Part shown: one piece after another, positions 49,020-61,359 of the stretch
How the letters are laid out: each line of letters starts with the position of its first letter
How positions within the stretch are numbered: the stretch's first letter is position 1
DNA from: Diphasiastrum complanatum
Lineage: Eukaryota > Streptophyta > Lycopodiopsida > Lycopodiales > Lycopodiaceae
Direction: 5' to 3'
Length of the DNA: 64,000 nucleotides
NCBI GenBank assembly: GCA_029204225.1
Contig: CM055101.1
Coordinates: forward strand, 38,049,374 to 38,113,373
Translations under genes and position numbers: made by a program
Notes under the pieces: model-generated
What the model was told of the DNA's origin: nothing
The model's input: only the letters and a program-made list of their open reading frames with translations
The model's database searches: none

Positions 49020-50742
49020 ACAATCTTTCAATTCGTGTGAAATGATCTAAGCTTTCTGAAAGTCACTCAGATTGCTCATGTATCAAATAGCATCACCTCC
49101 AAAGAAGCGTGGGATATCCTAACAAGTATCTACGAGACTTCAGATGTATCACTCACCTCTTTCTGAGGAAGAAGGTCCTTACACTCAAGATAAGCGAAGG
49201 CACCTCAGTCAGTGATCATGTAAACGAGTTCAAACAATTGCTGAATCAACTTGCTGCAATAGGTTCACCTATAAAAGAAGAAGACTCAACGATGTCTCTT
49301 CTCGCTAGTCTTCCATCCTCCTATGACAACCTAGCATTACTTTTTAGCAATACTCATGCGCTATCTCTCCAAAAGCTGACAATAAGTCTTTTGCAAGAAG
49401 TCGTCAGGAGAAAATGCTTATCCACAACAAGTACCAAGTCAATGGCATTGTACTCTAATAAGCATCAGTCCAAGAAAAAGAATTTCAAGGACAAGAAGAC
49501 AAAGGCAGAGCAGCCAGATTCAACGCAACAACAACAACATAGACAACAACACTCATCCAAGACCAAACTCTTTTGTAGATATTGCTAAAGATCAAACCAC
49601 GACATTAAGGATTGCCACATCCTCAAGCACAATAAAACGAGGAAGAAGATGCAGTAGCACCAAGACGGAGGTTCTGACGCTGTCAAAGATTCCCAAGATG
49701 ATGACAAGGCACTGATGGTACAAGACCATCGAAGTAGAGATGCCTGTCAATGGTATCTTCATTCAGGTGCTTCATAGCACATGACACCATGTAAGAACCT
49801 TTTCTCTACTCTCACAGCAACGGACTCAAAGTACATTTTATTTGGCGACTCAAGCTCCCACAAAGTCGAAGGCCAAGGCATTATCCGACTCCAGTTCCCT
49901 GACAACATCACTAGACAACTAAATGGTGTACTTTACGTACCCAGATTAACAAAGAATTTATTATCAATTAGCAAGATCACTGATCAAGGCTGTAGAGCTT
50001 TGTTTATTGCTAGCCAATGTACTATTTTTGACGGGAACTCCAATGAAATCCTCTCTGCACAAAGAGAAGAAAATTTATACATCCTGATTCATGATTATGC
50101 ACTTTCTATGAGTAATTTTGATGCTCATGTTTGGCATCAAAGACTAGGTCACTTAAACATGCGTTCAATCTTGTACATGCATCATAACAAAATGGTCAAG
50201 GATATGAATATCAATGTTGTTTCTACAGCTAATCAGACTGTCTGTGAAAATTGTCTACTAGGGAATCAACCTAGAACAAATTTTCAAGAGGACAAGCCAG
50301 AAGAGCGAAGTCCATTCTGTCACTAATTCACAATGACTTATGTGGTCCCATGAGCGTACCCTTCTCGGGTCAAGCTCTATATTTTATCAAATTCATTGAT
50401 GACTACTCCCGGTTCACCAGAATCACGTTCATAAAGAACAAGTCAGAAGCATTCAATTGCTTCAAAGAATTCAAGCAATATGCCGAGAATCAGACTGGTC
50501 AGAGAATCAAGGCCCTGCAGTTTGATTCAGGGGGAGAGTACCTATCAAATGAAATGGCGGACTACTTATCATCATGTGGCGTGCATCATCAGTTCACAAC
50601 CAGCTACACTCGACAACAGCCAATGCAGGAGTCTCTGTCACAGTAGCTCTGATATTCTTACTGAATCTTTGCCTAAAGATTCATTCATAAAGTTAAGATC
50701 AACTCTTGGAGTTGTACATAGATGTACCATAGTTTTGAGGAG
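49020..50742 (+). pseudogene. Copia element C2, copy 2: gag to integrase, then RNase H end
   Basis: Gag (49109-49588) carries SEGTSVSDHVNEFKQLLNQL and ends at the zinc knuckle CRYC, with a stop before NHDIKDC. The protease motif reads WYLHSGAS, so the catalytic aspartate is histidine, followed by a TAG. The next frame (49781-50326) has VWHQRLGHLNMRS and CENCLLGNQ. Integrase (50350-50646) has FIDDYSRF and QFDSGGEYLS. Near 50625 the reading jumps to SSDILTESLPKDSFIKLRS, the last residues of RNase H, so all of RT is deleted. A polypurine tract (TTTTGAGGAG, 50733-50742) and an LTR follow. Same family as 1130-2710. Confidence 0.87.
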
Positions 50743-51700
50743 TGTGAAAATTGGCAAATATTAGCTTGATAACCATATGGTAGTTAGATACGAAGTTCGG
50801 TCAAGTTTCCTAAAAATTAGGAGCTACCTCCAAAAATCAAGGAAGTTGGTGTTGATCTAACTACCATAGACGGTATACCTAATGGTTAGGTCAAATTGAC
50901 TTGAGTAGGTCAACCTGATGACTTTTGGTACCTGAGCACATGTTGTACCTGCTCATCCAGCCAAGATCCTCTTTCTACTTGAAAATCATTCAATCAATTT
51001 GGGAGAGATCATGATTTTGGAGCACTTGACAATTTTGAGTTTTTCCACCATTTGTGTTGAGAACTTTTTATGTGATAGCAATTAAAACTTACTAAAGTTG
51101 ATTCTTTGTAATAAGGCTGTAACTGTACTTCACACGTGTGAGGTCGTTCTATAGTGTTTTGATGAAAATTAGATTGTTCTTGCTTGTTTAGATCAAAATT
51201 GCCATCTAGAGCAAGATTTGAGTGCTAGTTTTGCAATAGATTGATTAACCAAGTAGCCAATCACTCTTGAGGATCTTTTGTAGATCCATTTAGGGTCCTA
51301 AACACTGATCTTTCACACTTATAGTAAGACTAGAAACTCCTGTAATGATGCAATGTAAAACAAGCCTAGCCTTTTTCATGTACCTTTGTAATCCTTGTCC
51401 TCCTAGAGGTTCATCCTCCTCATCAATGAATGTCATAAAGGTCTTTGAGTACAAGTAATGACTTTATTCTAACCTTCCAAATAGAATAATTAGGGGATTT
51501 TAGCATCTCACTAGATTCCATGAGGTGTGCACCCAAAGATCTCATCTTGAATCTAGATTCTTGTACACAAAGTACAATATGGCTTTAAAAGCTCTGGTTC
51601 TGTGTACTTGCATTACTTTGCAATCTAATTTGTGTCCTTTTCTGACAAATTAAAAATTAACAATGATATTTATCATTTTAGAACAAGTCCTCCACCTTTA
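50743..51700 (+). repeat. 3' LTR of copia C2 copy 2 (right edge uncertain)
   Basis: It begins TGTGAAAATTGGC right after the polypurine tract. It contains TTCACACGTGTGAG (51129-51142) and the phrase CTCTTGAGGATC shared with 30600-31460 on the other strand. The end was not identified; sequence to about 51700 is assigned by similarity only. Confidence 0.5.
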
Positions 51701-52148
51701 CACCTATTTCTCAAAAATTTGAGAGAAATTGCCCACTAGAACTCAATTTAGACTCTTCCCTCTAGTTTATGAACTCAATTTTAGACTCCTCCCTGTTCCA
51801 GACACCTTAGAAGGTTTTGATCTTGACCCTCACACTCACTTATGAGATGGACTAGAAACTAATCGAGTTTCAATAACCAATTGCACAATTTATCCTAAGT
51901 TGGCAATTTTTGGACAACTCAAGCACTATCTTGCAAATAAAGGACTTGCATTATGAATATGGCTTGGTCTCTGGTCTAGCACACTTTCACACCTGTGACA
52001 AGGACTCCTATAGACTCTATTCAATGGCGAAGTCAAAAACGAATGTTATCACTCTTGCCATATGTGCCACATCAAAACTAGATTCTTAGCATTCAAATTT
52101 TGCTAATTTATGCCTGTTTTTGGATCATACACTTAATCTCTTGTACAA
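51701..52148 (-). other. Leader-like stretch of a minus-strand copia element
   Basis: No frame is seen. It sits on the internal side of the PBS below, so it may be the worn leader of that element. Confidence 0.35.
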
Positions 52149-52161
52149 GGCTCTAATATCA
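52149..52161 (-). other. Worn primer binding site, tRNA-Met type
   Basis: Plus-strand GGCTCTAATATCA differs by two bases from GGCTCTGATACCA. It implies a minus-oriented copia LTR starting at TGTTGAAAAT (52162). Confidence 0.65.
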
Positions 52162-52500
52162 TGTTGAAAATCTACTTAATGAGGACCTTAATGAATTGCA
52201 TTACAACCTTCATTTCTATCAATCTATGAAGCTGGAAATGAAACACTCTTGATATGTAAGCAATCAAAGCTAAGTGTAATGGATCAAAGGGGACTTCACA
52301 CATGTGAAGTACAGTACAACATATTATCCCATTGGTATTAGATGCTATTCCAAAAGTGAGCATTGATACTAGAATATCTCATTCTTTCATTGTCATCTAA
52401 ACTATACTGAGCTGATCAAGAAAGAATTACATAAACAATTTGATGTTGATTCAATATATAAAATCAAGATCAGTGATCAAAACTGTACCAAAGAAAAATG
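52162..52500 (-). repeat. Copia 5' LTR, minus orientation (right edge uncertain)
   Basis: It begins at TGTTGAAAATC next to the PBS and holds TTCACACATGTGAA (52295-52308) and a phrase GCTAAGTGTA shared with 30800-30810. The right edge must lie before the 3' end of the CRWN gene. Confidence 0.5.
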
Positions 52501-52981
52501 GAGGCTATAAAGAAAGAATCGAAACATGCCTCCCACTTTCATCTGCCAACTCAAGTTTATATACAAGATAAATGAACAAACACAAGATAACTGACAGCCG
52601 GCATAGTTGCAGTCCAAATCCTATTTGTGATTTCAATCTAATTCGAACAGAAAAGAATCCAGATGCAATATCAGAAGGAATGGCACATGATAAACTACCA
52701 TGCATAATTAACATTGTGCTATATGTTGAAATTAACATGCTTTCTTTGTTTGCAGGCATCTCTTCAAATGATGCTCTCGGTAGGATCCTGTATAATTAGA
52801 AACCTGATAAGAATGTTATCAATACGATCAATCTCTCATGACTCATCCTTAAAACATAAATGGCTTGTTTGCCAATGCCAATATAAAACATAGGTACATG
52901 AGAACAAGAATATGGAAACACACAGTGAAGTAATCACTGCTGAGACTCAATTGGCTAGCTTCGTAAAACTAATACTTGCCT

Positions 52982-53443
52982 CTATGTGGTCAAAAAATCC
53001 CACAATTTTTTCCCAAGAGGTCGTTGATCCTTTTCCAAGGCCCGATCATTCTCTGAATTTTCATCTTCTTCATCTTCACTACTGGTTTCTACATCACCAT
53101 CCTTATCATCTTCGACTGACTCTGCAGCATCATCCCCACAGTAATCTTGCTCCAACTGAGCTTCTCCTTCACTTGTTTCTCCACCTCTCACCATCTTCTG
53201 AGCTCTAGAATGGGTAGCTCCAGAGGAACCCTCCCCAAGCTCAGCTTCTGGAGTGTCCATTCCTTCATTGGTCTGAAATTGCGATCCTGGGCCAAGCAAT
53301 TCCTGGAAATTCAAGACCTCTATCTTGCTTTCATGTAGTGATGAAGACTGTGCATGATCAGATTGCTGAACCACATTGGCATCTCTAGAATACTCTCTTT
53401 TGTTAATTCGTTCTTTATCCTGTGAATATTCTGGTGCTTGAGG
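52982..53443 (-). CDS. CRWN1-like: CRWN last exon (acidic tail and conserved C-terminus)
   Basis: Acceptor TTGCTATTTTGCAG before CCTCAAGCACC. It encodes 153 residues from PQAPEYSQDKERI to LGKKLWDFLTT and a TAG. The extreme C-terminus is strongly conserved in NMCP1-type proteins and is thought to help attach the protein at the nuclear periphery. Confidence 0.9.
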   Translation of the reverse strand, partial: PQAPEYSQDKERINKREYSRDANVVQQSDHAQSSSLHESKIEVLNFQELLGPGSQFQTNEGMDTPEAELGEGSSGATHSRAQKMVRGGETSEGEAQLEQDYCGDDAAESVEDDKDGDVETSSEDEEDENSENDRALEKDQRPLGKKLWDFLTT

Positions 53444-56400
53444 CTGCAAAATAGCAAAATGGCATTAAATCCTAATCCCTGCACTAAAATGGCCTATGTT
53501 TATAAAAAAGAACATTTGCAACTAGAACCATTAAATTTCGAAGCATTAATATTGAGCAAGACGACATATACATTCAAATCAAGGACGGAACCTGCACATA
53601 GAACCAATTTAGTTGTGAAATTAAGTTCAGAAGAAAAACCTGAGACATATTCCCTTCAACATTTGCTGATGCATTTTGCACTTCTTTTCTAGGATTTTCT
53701 TCTACATGCTGGGTCATATCATTCTCTTCACCTGTTGCTGCTTGTGTAGCAATTGTGCTCACACTGGCATAATATGACCACAAAAAAATATTAGCATGGC
53801 AAGTTCATACGCAAAACATACTCAGATCATCATCACATTTTCTTTCAAGGGACAGTCCAACAGTTAAGATGCATGCATAGCAAAGAAGCTTTCAGGTTAG
53901 AGACGTAGAGAGGATGGTGGTACACATCCAAATCTGAAAACAAAAACTTCACCAATTCCTGATAACAGTAACTACCTTTCTAGAGGCAACAAAGCTTCCT
54001 AAGACCTTTGTGGAGTCAAAAGTCATTATCAAGGGGGTTAACTGATCCAGTGGATCATCTTCTATCAAGAAAAAGATAAATCAATGCCAATGTGCAAAGA
54101 TTATCGTGCTCTTGAACAAAGCCACTATTAAAATATTCTTGAGAAAATAGCCTTGGAAAGACGTCTGTTGCATGCTAGACTTCCAAATATGAGATGTTTC
54201 AGTGTCAAGGAGCTAAGAAGTATTTTCAGCTTGATTGACCACTTGAATTTTGAGTATAGCAGCTCACCTTGATTACACTTTTGAGGAAAGATCAAAAGTT
54301 TTGTTTAATGAATTCCGAACCCAACAGTGCTTCATTCTTTTCTTTTCTTGAATTTGCTAATCCCGAGCGATGAGTTGAGTTACATATTGATCCATGTAAA
54401 GAGAAAATAAAATAGGACATGAAGGTATCCACGGTATTGGTACCACCTACCAAAGTAACGGATAACAAGGACATCAATGAACAAAAAGAAAGATAAAGAA
54501 AGGAATGAGAAGCGTCAAGAACTAAAACCAAAAGCGTATGATTAAAGTGTGGGCCAACAAAAGATGTAATCAAAGGTAGAACTAAAGTAAAACACTGAAA
54601 GTAGACAATGATTTAGGCATCAATAAAAAATACCATAACATAACTTTCCAAAAACCATATATTCCATTGCAGAGATTGACTACATATCTATGAGTGCTCT
54701 TTTTTTGTGGTCAGTTGGAACTCCTGCATCAACTAAGCATTCACAAAATTGTGATCTGCATCTTGAGTTTCAAGAATTAAATTTACAAGTTGTTAAGTGC
54801 ATTAGAAACACCTTGCTGTGGGAAACACAATGTCAAAAAGAAGACACAAAAACAACAAAAAATGGTGCCAAAGCTACATAGAAAATAAACTTCTATATAG
54901 TAAATTCAGGAGTTGCAATAGAAGCACCCTACTGCACCAAGCATGATGACGTACAAATTACCCAAGGAGTAAAAAAGATGCCTTTCGCTATTCAAACAAA
55001 TATTCTTATGAGATATAAGGGGGCCCAGTACAGAGGAATCAAACGCTCCAATCAAACTTAAAATCATAGTACTAAAGAGAAACTTGGTTCAAGAAAAACA
55101 GAAAAGGAATTCTCTACCCAAAACAGAAAAAAAGAACAGAGAATTTCAACTACCCAACTAACACAGAGACCAAAAAACTGCAAAACGTCAACTAGGTGCC
55201 AAGAAAATGCATTAATACGAAGTTACTAACAGAATGGAGGATCAATAGAGAACAAGTATATAGTGGGACATCTAGCGAGAGAATAGAAAGCGCATAAACA
55301 TACTTTGGAGAACATCATCCATCAATGATAAACTAATGTAAACGTATAGCAATCTGATCATCATAAATTGAATGTAAACTAAAGCTAAAAACTAAGCTTA
55401 TCAAATGCTACTCTGAGATTAAGAAGCTACTCTTCAAACGGTTAATCACCAATAAGGGCACTCATAGTTATTCATATTGTAATATTTTATGAGGCCCTAC
55501 AGTCTATGAGTGAGCGCTAAAGACTGTAAATGAAGATATGATCTACTTAATTCTAATAAATGTCAAATGATAGACAGGACCAATGGTCAAAATGGTAAAT
55601 AATCATGGTGTACACCCACTAATGCAAATTTATCGCGCAATATCTACCATGTTATGCTAATATTCCATAATATCACCTACATTTGGATATGGATATCAAT
55701 TTGTCGTAATGGTACCCCAAGACAACCTCATAGACCACACACTGAGCCACAAAGGCCCACCAATCCCAAGCTTGAGGGACCATGAATGCATGAAAAAAAC
55801 TAAAACAAGTGGCTAGAGACATACAAACGAAGCCAACCGTGTAACTCAGAATCATACTTGTGCCATAGCCATTGAGTTTAAAACTAGTCTGAGCCTCTTG
55901 CAATCATGGTAACACCAAGTGAAGAATCATAATAAAAATAGACCACTTGCCATGTATAAGAGCCAACAAAAGAATGCAAGCCTTTCACTCCTATGTAGGA
56001 ATCAACCCATGGCAATACCCCAAATAAACATCTATGCTTTCAGAGCCTTGATCCTCATATGGCTTATCACCCTGAACCTATCATGAACCCTTATGTAGAA
56101 TAACTGATCGCTCATCTATTAAAGTATACGTGTCCTTAGTTTGTACCCTTACCTCATATGGGTTCATCACCCCAATGCCGTGGTTTTGAACCATCTAGAG
56201 TAGACTCATACGGCACATCAGAAATAGTCTGAAAATCATACATCTGCACCCTGGACTCGGTTCCAATTCCATATGACCATCATGTATTGATGAGAGTCTT
56301 CATCATATCCACATTGTCTGTATCTAAGCTGCAAGTCTGTGCATCTCCATTCTCATCTACATGTCTCTGATGCTCATCCTCATACTGCATGTCTCTTAGT

Positions 56401-59400
56401 TGGAAATCTCTACCTCTCTTCTGAATCCTGATAAGTATGTCTCTTGAAAAAAACATAATAGAACAAGTTTTGAAAGGATGGTATAGTGACCTGATGTTGG
56501 AAAGACACTAGTGGAAAAAGGCCTCAAAAATTGAAGCAAAATTAAGAAAAAGCCAAGTGATAAAAACCCTAAAAAAGGAAAATCTTATGTTCCCTCAATT
56601 CTACATGCCATATCAATGAGTTCTCAAGAGCAATAGTGGCAACTTTAGGAAGATGAAAAAATTCTAAAAATTGAACAGATCCAAAACTTGACAAAAAAAT
56701 ATGATGTGCCAAAGTAACCTGAAAAGCATATCTCGAGTTCCAAGACGTCAGCTAAAAACTATCAAGATTATTAGAAATGCCTTGCTAAAGGAAACCAAAT
56801 GATGTAAGAAAAGATCAAATACAAGAAAGAAAAAGTACAAGAACTACTGAAAATGCCAAAAACTATTAAAAATGCAAGTTGGAAAGTGAACATCTACACA
56901 TCATGTTTCAAGAGTTGTAAAGTGCAGTCTAAACCTGTTATAGAAAACATGATGTACAAACCGCCCAAAAAGGAGAAACAAAATAGGAAAGCAACAAAGT
57001 TTTTAAAAACTGGCAAAAGTGCCATTTTGGGCGCCCTGCCTCTGCTACTCAAAAACCAGAAAAACAAAAACATATTCTTGGGCATCTGACAAAGAGAAAT
57101 TCAATGATCCAACCAATTGAAAATCCGATTATTATACAGAAACCTGGAAGCAAAAAACGGAAAGGTGCCCTTTTGATTACACTAACATATGAACAAAGAA
57201 TTCAAGCACTCAGCCCGTCCGTGCCAAAAAAAAAGTATGTGATAGCAAGTTACATGCAAAACAACACATAATATAGATGGCATCCACTGCAATGAAAAGA
57301 GAGAATACCACAAAGTGCATAAACAATAAGCATAGACTGGCAAGAATTATCAATGATGTATTCATGTAAACTAATAGCAATCATAATCTGAACATAAGCT
57401 AAAGAGAAGTTAAAGTGAGCTGAAGCTCTGTCGATACTAAGAAACAATTGTCCAAACAGTCAACCAGCAATAAGAAGGTTCACAAGAATACATGTACGCA
57501 AATTGACAATGAGATCGCAAATTGAGGAAGGACCATCTGACCCAAGAGATGACTACTGAATGCTATTTAATAAATGAAGGATACAAGGACCCCAAATATA
57601 TGGTCTAAATGGTAAATAATAACAATAATGTCGTTTTGGCAAGATAATATGTCGATAATTGTACTTACTTGGCTATTATTCTTTCTGAATCCTTCTGTTT
57701 GTGTGCTATCTCCATAATCCAGCTCCATCTTCAAAAACCAAAATTAAGTTGCTAGCAAACTCAACACTCAACTTTAAGCTCTCAATCCCAAAGCTTCTCC
57801 TGTTCTCAAGGCCTTCGACCTAACTCTGGGCTTGCTTCCACACTATAAATACCTACATTCCAATACCGCAGATGCTCACCAATGAGGCTGACGTCACATA
57901 GCTGATCAACTCTTAGCCCGATACTCCAGTCCACAAGTGTCATACAAGCCCGTCTCTGAAAACACTTTCTCTCTCTACACTCAACATGCTTACATAGCCT
58001 CTAGTCTACCTAGCATAATGATCTTACTCTTAAACGTAGCTGAACCAAGGTCCCATCCTTATTAGCATGGCTATAGACCCAACAGGCCAGTACACTAGTT
58101 ATTTTTTTTTGGGGAGATAACAGCTTGTATACAACCGATGACCTACTATCTAAGTGAAATCACAGAGATTGATAATTGCATTTGAAGGATGGACATGCTG
58201 CTGAATGAAGTGTTTCTTTGTCCTCACAATTCGCGTCCAGGCCTACTTTCAAACATGAGACAATCATGAGAGGAAGCAGCCAATGTTAAATGTGCTTCTC
58301 CAGCGATGCTATGTAGAATTATGTCATAAGATGAGTGTATAGTTTCAGAAGATGAGAAAATTATTAGTCTAAAAAGTTTCAAGTCTATCAAAGAGAAACA
58401 TAGCATAATACCTTGACAAGAAGTGCAGTTTTTTTTTAATTAATTGTGACCACGTACACAGTTATACAACAAAAAGACCATTCGTATGATATTGAATGCT
58501 ACAGCATCCCTATCACGTGATTGGCACACTCATAAATTCATCCACAGAAATGTGTAAACATGTACAAAAAAAGGTCATGCTGAATTTTTTTGTCTCTTCT
58601 GGAGGCAGACTCGAGAGTCATAAAAGATGCAGATTGAAATCCAATTAAATGAAGTCCACTCATCCTCATTTGAAAACAAATCAATGCAAAGAACATTAGA
58701 TTCATCATTACAGCTTGGTCGAGAAGAAACTACAACAGAGATCAGAACTACCTGAAGGAAATTGATGATTGCAGGAAAAGATTAGCATGGTAATATCCTG
58801 TTACTTACATGGTACTGTGCCTGAGGTTGTAACGTTTTGTCACTAAACTCCCCTTTCCTGTATCACCATTAGTACTGCTTACAATAACTGCCTCTTTTCG
58901 ACGCTTCTTCTTTCCCCCTCCAATTGAAATATCAGAATTGACCTCAGGAGTATCACCTTTCTCTTCAACAGCAATCTTAGACAGGCGACGGCCACGTTTT
59001 CGTCCACCTTTAGTTCCCCTGTGATCTGTATTATCCTCACTGGGTACCTGTCTTGAGTCTTGATGAGTAGAGGTACTTACTTCAAAACCACCCTTTACAA
59101 GCTCCTCATCTTTTTCTTTCTCTGACTCCTCATGTTCAGCAAGCACTGCTTCATTTGCCCTTCCAGCTGCAGTTTCTTGAAGTATAAACTTTGCATCCTC
59201 CACTACAGCCTTAATTGAGCGAGTACGCCTGGTTCTAGAATAAACTTTATCAGTAGACCTACTGACATTCTTTTGTGAGTGACTAGGGCTCTCGGTAGGG
59301 TCTGGCCCATTCCTTACTTCCTGTTCATGAATTGCCATAATAATACCAGCATCAGGCCTATGATTGTTGTTCTTGGGTGAGGGCCCAGTCAACTTAGACT

Positions 59401-61359
59401 GCTCTAGTTTAGAGGGATTTATGCTTGTGGCTGAACCATTACTTCCACCATGTAAAGTATTGGGCTCAGCTTTATCTCCTGAATTTGGAAAAAGCCTTGA
59501 AGCACACCTTTGAAGCCATGATAAGCTTCCTGGAGTTAGTGAACGCCCACTCATGGCTAATTTTGAAGGAGAAGATTCACTGGCAACTGCAGCATTGACT
59601 CCAACAGGTAATGTCTTTTCCTTGGGGCCACCATTATTTGAGAATCCAGTCTTTAGAAGTTCCTGAGGGGAGAGCACCTCATTGTCATTGGCATAGTTAT
59701 GCGAAGGTTGCTGCTCAGAAATCTGTATGCTTTCATCTCCTTCCTTCAGCTCATCTCTTAGCTTTTTCAGTCTCTCTACCTCCATCAGCACTTCTGCTCT
59801 CTCATTCCGCAAACTCTCTCTTTGTTCTTTTAGCTTCTCTTGCTGCAATTGTAATTCCTCAATATCCTTTTTTATTTCCAACCACTTTTCCTCAGCCTCT
59901 TTGCGCTGCTTTGTCATTTCCTGCTTTTCCTTTTCAATTTTTGATCGCTGCTTAGTGATTTCTTCTGATTCTCGCAGAATCATCTCTCTGGAGGTCCGGA
60001 TTTCCTCCTGTGCCTGGTGTATCTCTTCATTCAGCTTCAATTTCAGGCCTTCAGCTTCCTTTTCAACTTCAGTCTTCCTCTTTTCAACACTTCTCTCCAG
60101 CTCACCTCTGTGTAGCTCTATGTCTCTCGCAAGATCATCTCGCTCCTTCTGCACCATTTCAAATAGATTTCTCTTATCCGTTTCTGAAGAATTTAAAAGG
60201 GCTTCCTTCTCTGCACGAAGAATTTCATGTTCTCTGTGGTTCCTCTCATGCATGTCTCTTTTTTCTTTCTTTATTCTTTCCTCCTCATCATGCACCCACT
60301 TCGAAATCCTTCGACTTTCCTGTTCCAAAGAGTCCCACTCTTTTCTTACCTGTTCATTTTTCTCATCCAGAAGTTCCCACTCTTTTTCGAACCTTTCTTT
60401 TTCTTTCTTGAGCTCCTCTGCAGCAACAATGATTTCCTGTTTCTGTGCTCTCAACTCATCAATTTCTCCTTTCAACTGGGTTTTCACATGCAATAAATCT
60501 TCTCTTTCTTGCTCAACGGCCCTAAGCTTTTCCTTCTCATCCTCAATTTTTTGATTTTCAGCTAATATTTCTAGACGCAACTTTTCCAGTTCCTCTTTTT
60601 CCTTTATCAGACCTTCCTTCTCTTGCTCAATAAGTTGTCTCTCGGCATCAGCACGTTTCTCCTCGTTTTTCAGACCTCTCTCCCTTTCTTTCACACCTTT
60701 CATTTTTTCATCTAAATCCTTCTCCCGCTCTTTTAGCTTTTCAGCCTTTTTCTCCATCTGCTGTTCTTTTTTAAGAAGCTTTTCCTCCTTTTGGTTCATC
60801 TCAGCCTCCAACGCCATGCAAGACTGCCTTCTTTTCTCAAGCTCTTCTTGCTCAACTTTCATGGACTCTCGTAACCTCTCAAGCTCATCAATTGTACTTT
60901 GAAGCTCCAATTTGGTCCTGACCTCTTCGTTTCTTGTTTCCTCAAGGGCCTTCATGAGATTATCCTGAAATAACAACACCATTGTGCTGACATTGTACTA
61001 TGGCTGGAAAGGGGATATGGCACATGAATCAACTTTGAACAAAACAGCTTAAAGGTACATAAAACAAATTCATGTAAACTTAAACCCTAAAGTGCTGTAA
61101 TGAAAAGTATTTCCACCAGGATTGTAGTATCAAACTATAGACCTTAATTCACATATGCTTTAAATTGACGACCATAAACAAACACAAAGCAATGCACAGC
61201 TTTAAGGAATCCATCTAAGATCAGTACCAGCTCTTGCTTCTTCTCACTGAAGGAATCCTCTCTCACTTTCAAACTGGTCTCTAAAGCCTCAAGACGCTCC
61301 CTCTCTTTAGAGTTAAAAATCTCTGTTTCCCGAACGTGCCGTTCATGTTGTTCAAAAAT
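52982..61359 (-). CDS. CRWN1-like: CRWN/NMCP1-type nuclear lamina coiled-coil protein, 3' part
   Basis: Four exons join in phase on the minus strand: 61359-61228 (132 nt), 60964-58809 (2156 nt), 53763-53640 (124 nt) and 53443-52982 (462 nt, stop TAG). All introns are GT-AG. They give about 957 residues, the C-terminal part of a larger protein. CRWN/NMCP proteins line the inner nuclear envelope of plants and set nuclear shape and chromatin arrangement. Evidence: about 480 residues of unbroken coiled coil rich in E, K and R; then the conserved tail motif SWLQRCASRLF; RTRRTRSIKAVVEDAKFIL; basic nuclear-import clusters GGRKRGRRLSK and GGGKKKRRKEA; RYNLRHST; an acidic tract VETSSEDEEDENSEND; and the family C-terminus LGKKLWDFLTT. 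The 5' exons are beyond the right edge. No frame damage is seen, so the gene is probably functional. Confidence 0.93.
53640..53763 (-). CDS. CRWN1-like: CRWN small tail exon
   Basis: Acceptor TTATGCCAG; the first base T completes the split codon AT|T, then VSTIATQAATGEENDMTQ to EGNMSQ. The donor GTTTTT is weak but leaves phase 0, which the last exon needs. Confidence 0.8.
53764..58808 (-). other. 5-kb CRWN intron with an old internal duplication
   Basis: No transposon domain was recognised. Phrases around 54716-54960, 55240-55480 and 55540-55660 recur, diverged, near 56735-56960, 57290-57490 and 57560-57660 (for example GTAAACTAATAGCAAT-like and GGTCTAAATGGTAAATAAT-like words). That indicates a duplication of about 2 kb. 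A 60-nt exon-like segment lies at 57669-57728. Confidence 0.6.
57669..57728 (-). other. Possible cassette exon of the CRWN gene
   Basis: On the minus strand it has the acceptor context GGTTTTTGAAG before ATGGAGCTGG and an ideal donor CAA|GTAAGT. Its 60-nt length keeps the phase, and it has no stop in the frame the gene would use (IWSWIMEIAHKQ...). It could equally be chance; in another frame it reads MELDYGDSTQTEGF. Confidence 0.3.
58809..60964 (-). CDS. CRWN1-like: CRWN main exon (rod and tail)
   Basis: Acceptor GTTATTTCAG before GATAATCTC; donor AT|GTAAGT after HST. It encodes 718 residues plus two bases. Roughly the first 420 residues are coiled coil, and the rest is the tail with SWLQRC, the SIKAVVEDAK helix and the two basic clusters. 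The upstream ATG in the same frame lies in the intron and is not the true start. Confidence 0.92.
61228..61359 (-). CDS. CRWN1-like: CRWN exon (rod segment)
   Basis: Acceptor TTTGTGCAG before ATTTTTGAACAAC; donor GTACTG after GAGCTG. It encodes 44 residues, IFEQHERHVRETEIF through SEKKQEL, in phase 0 at both ends. The heptad-like charged pattern continues into the next exon. Confidence 0.85.

Noticed and set aside
59611-60554. Serine/phenylalanine-rich plus-strand frames up to 275 residues
   Set aside because: Antisense shadows of the coiled-coil exon of the CRWN gene, whose GAA/AAG-rich codons give open frames on the other strand.
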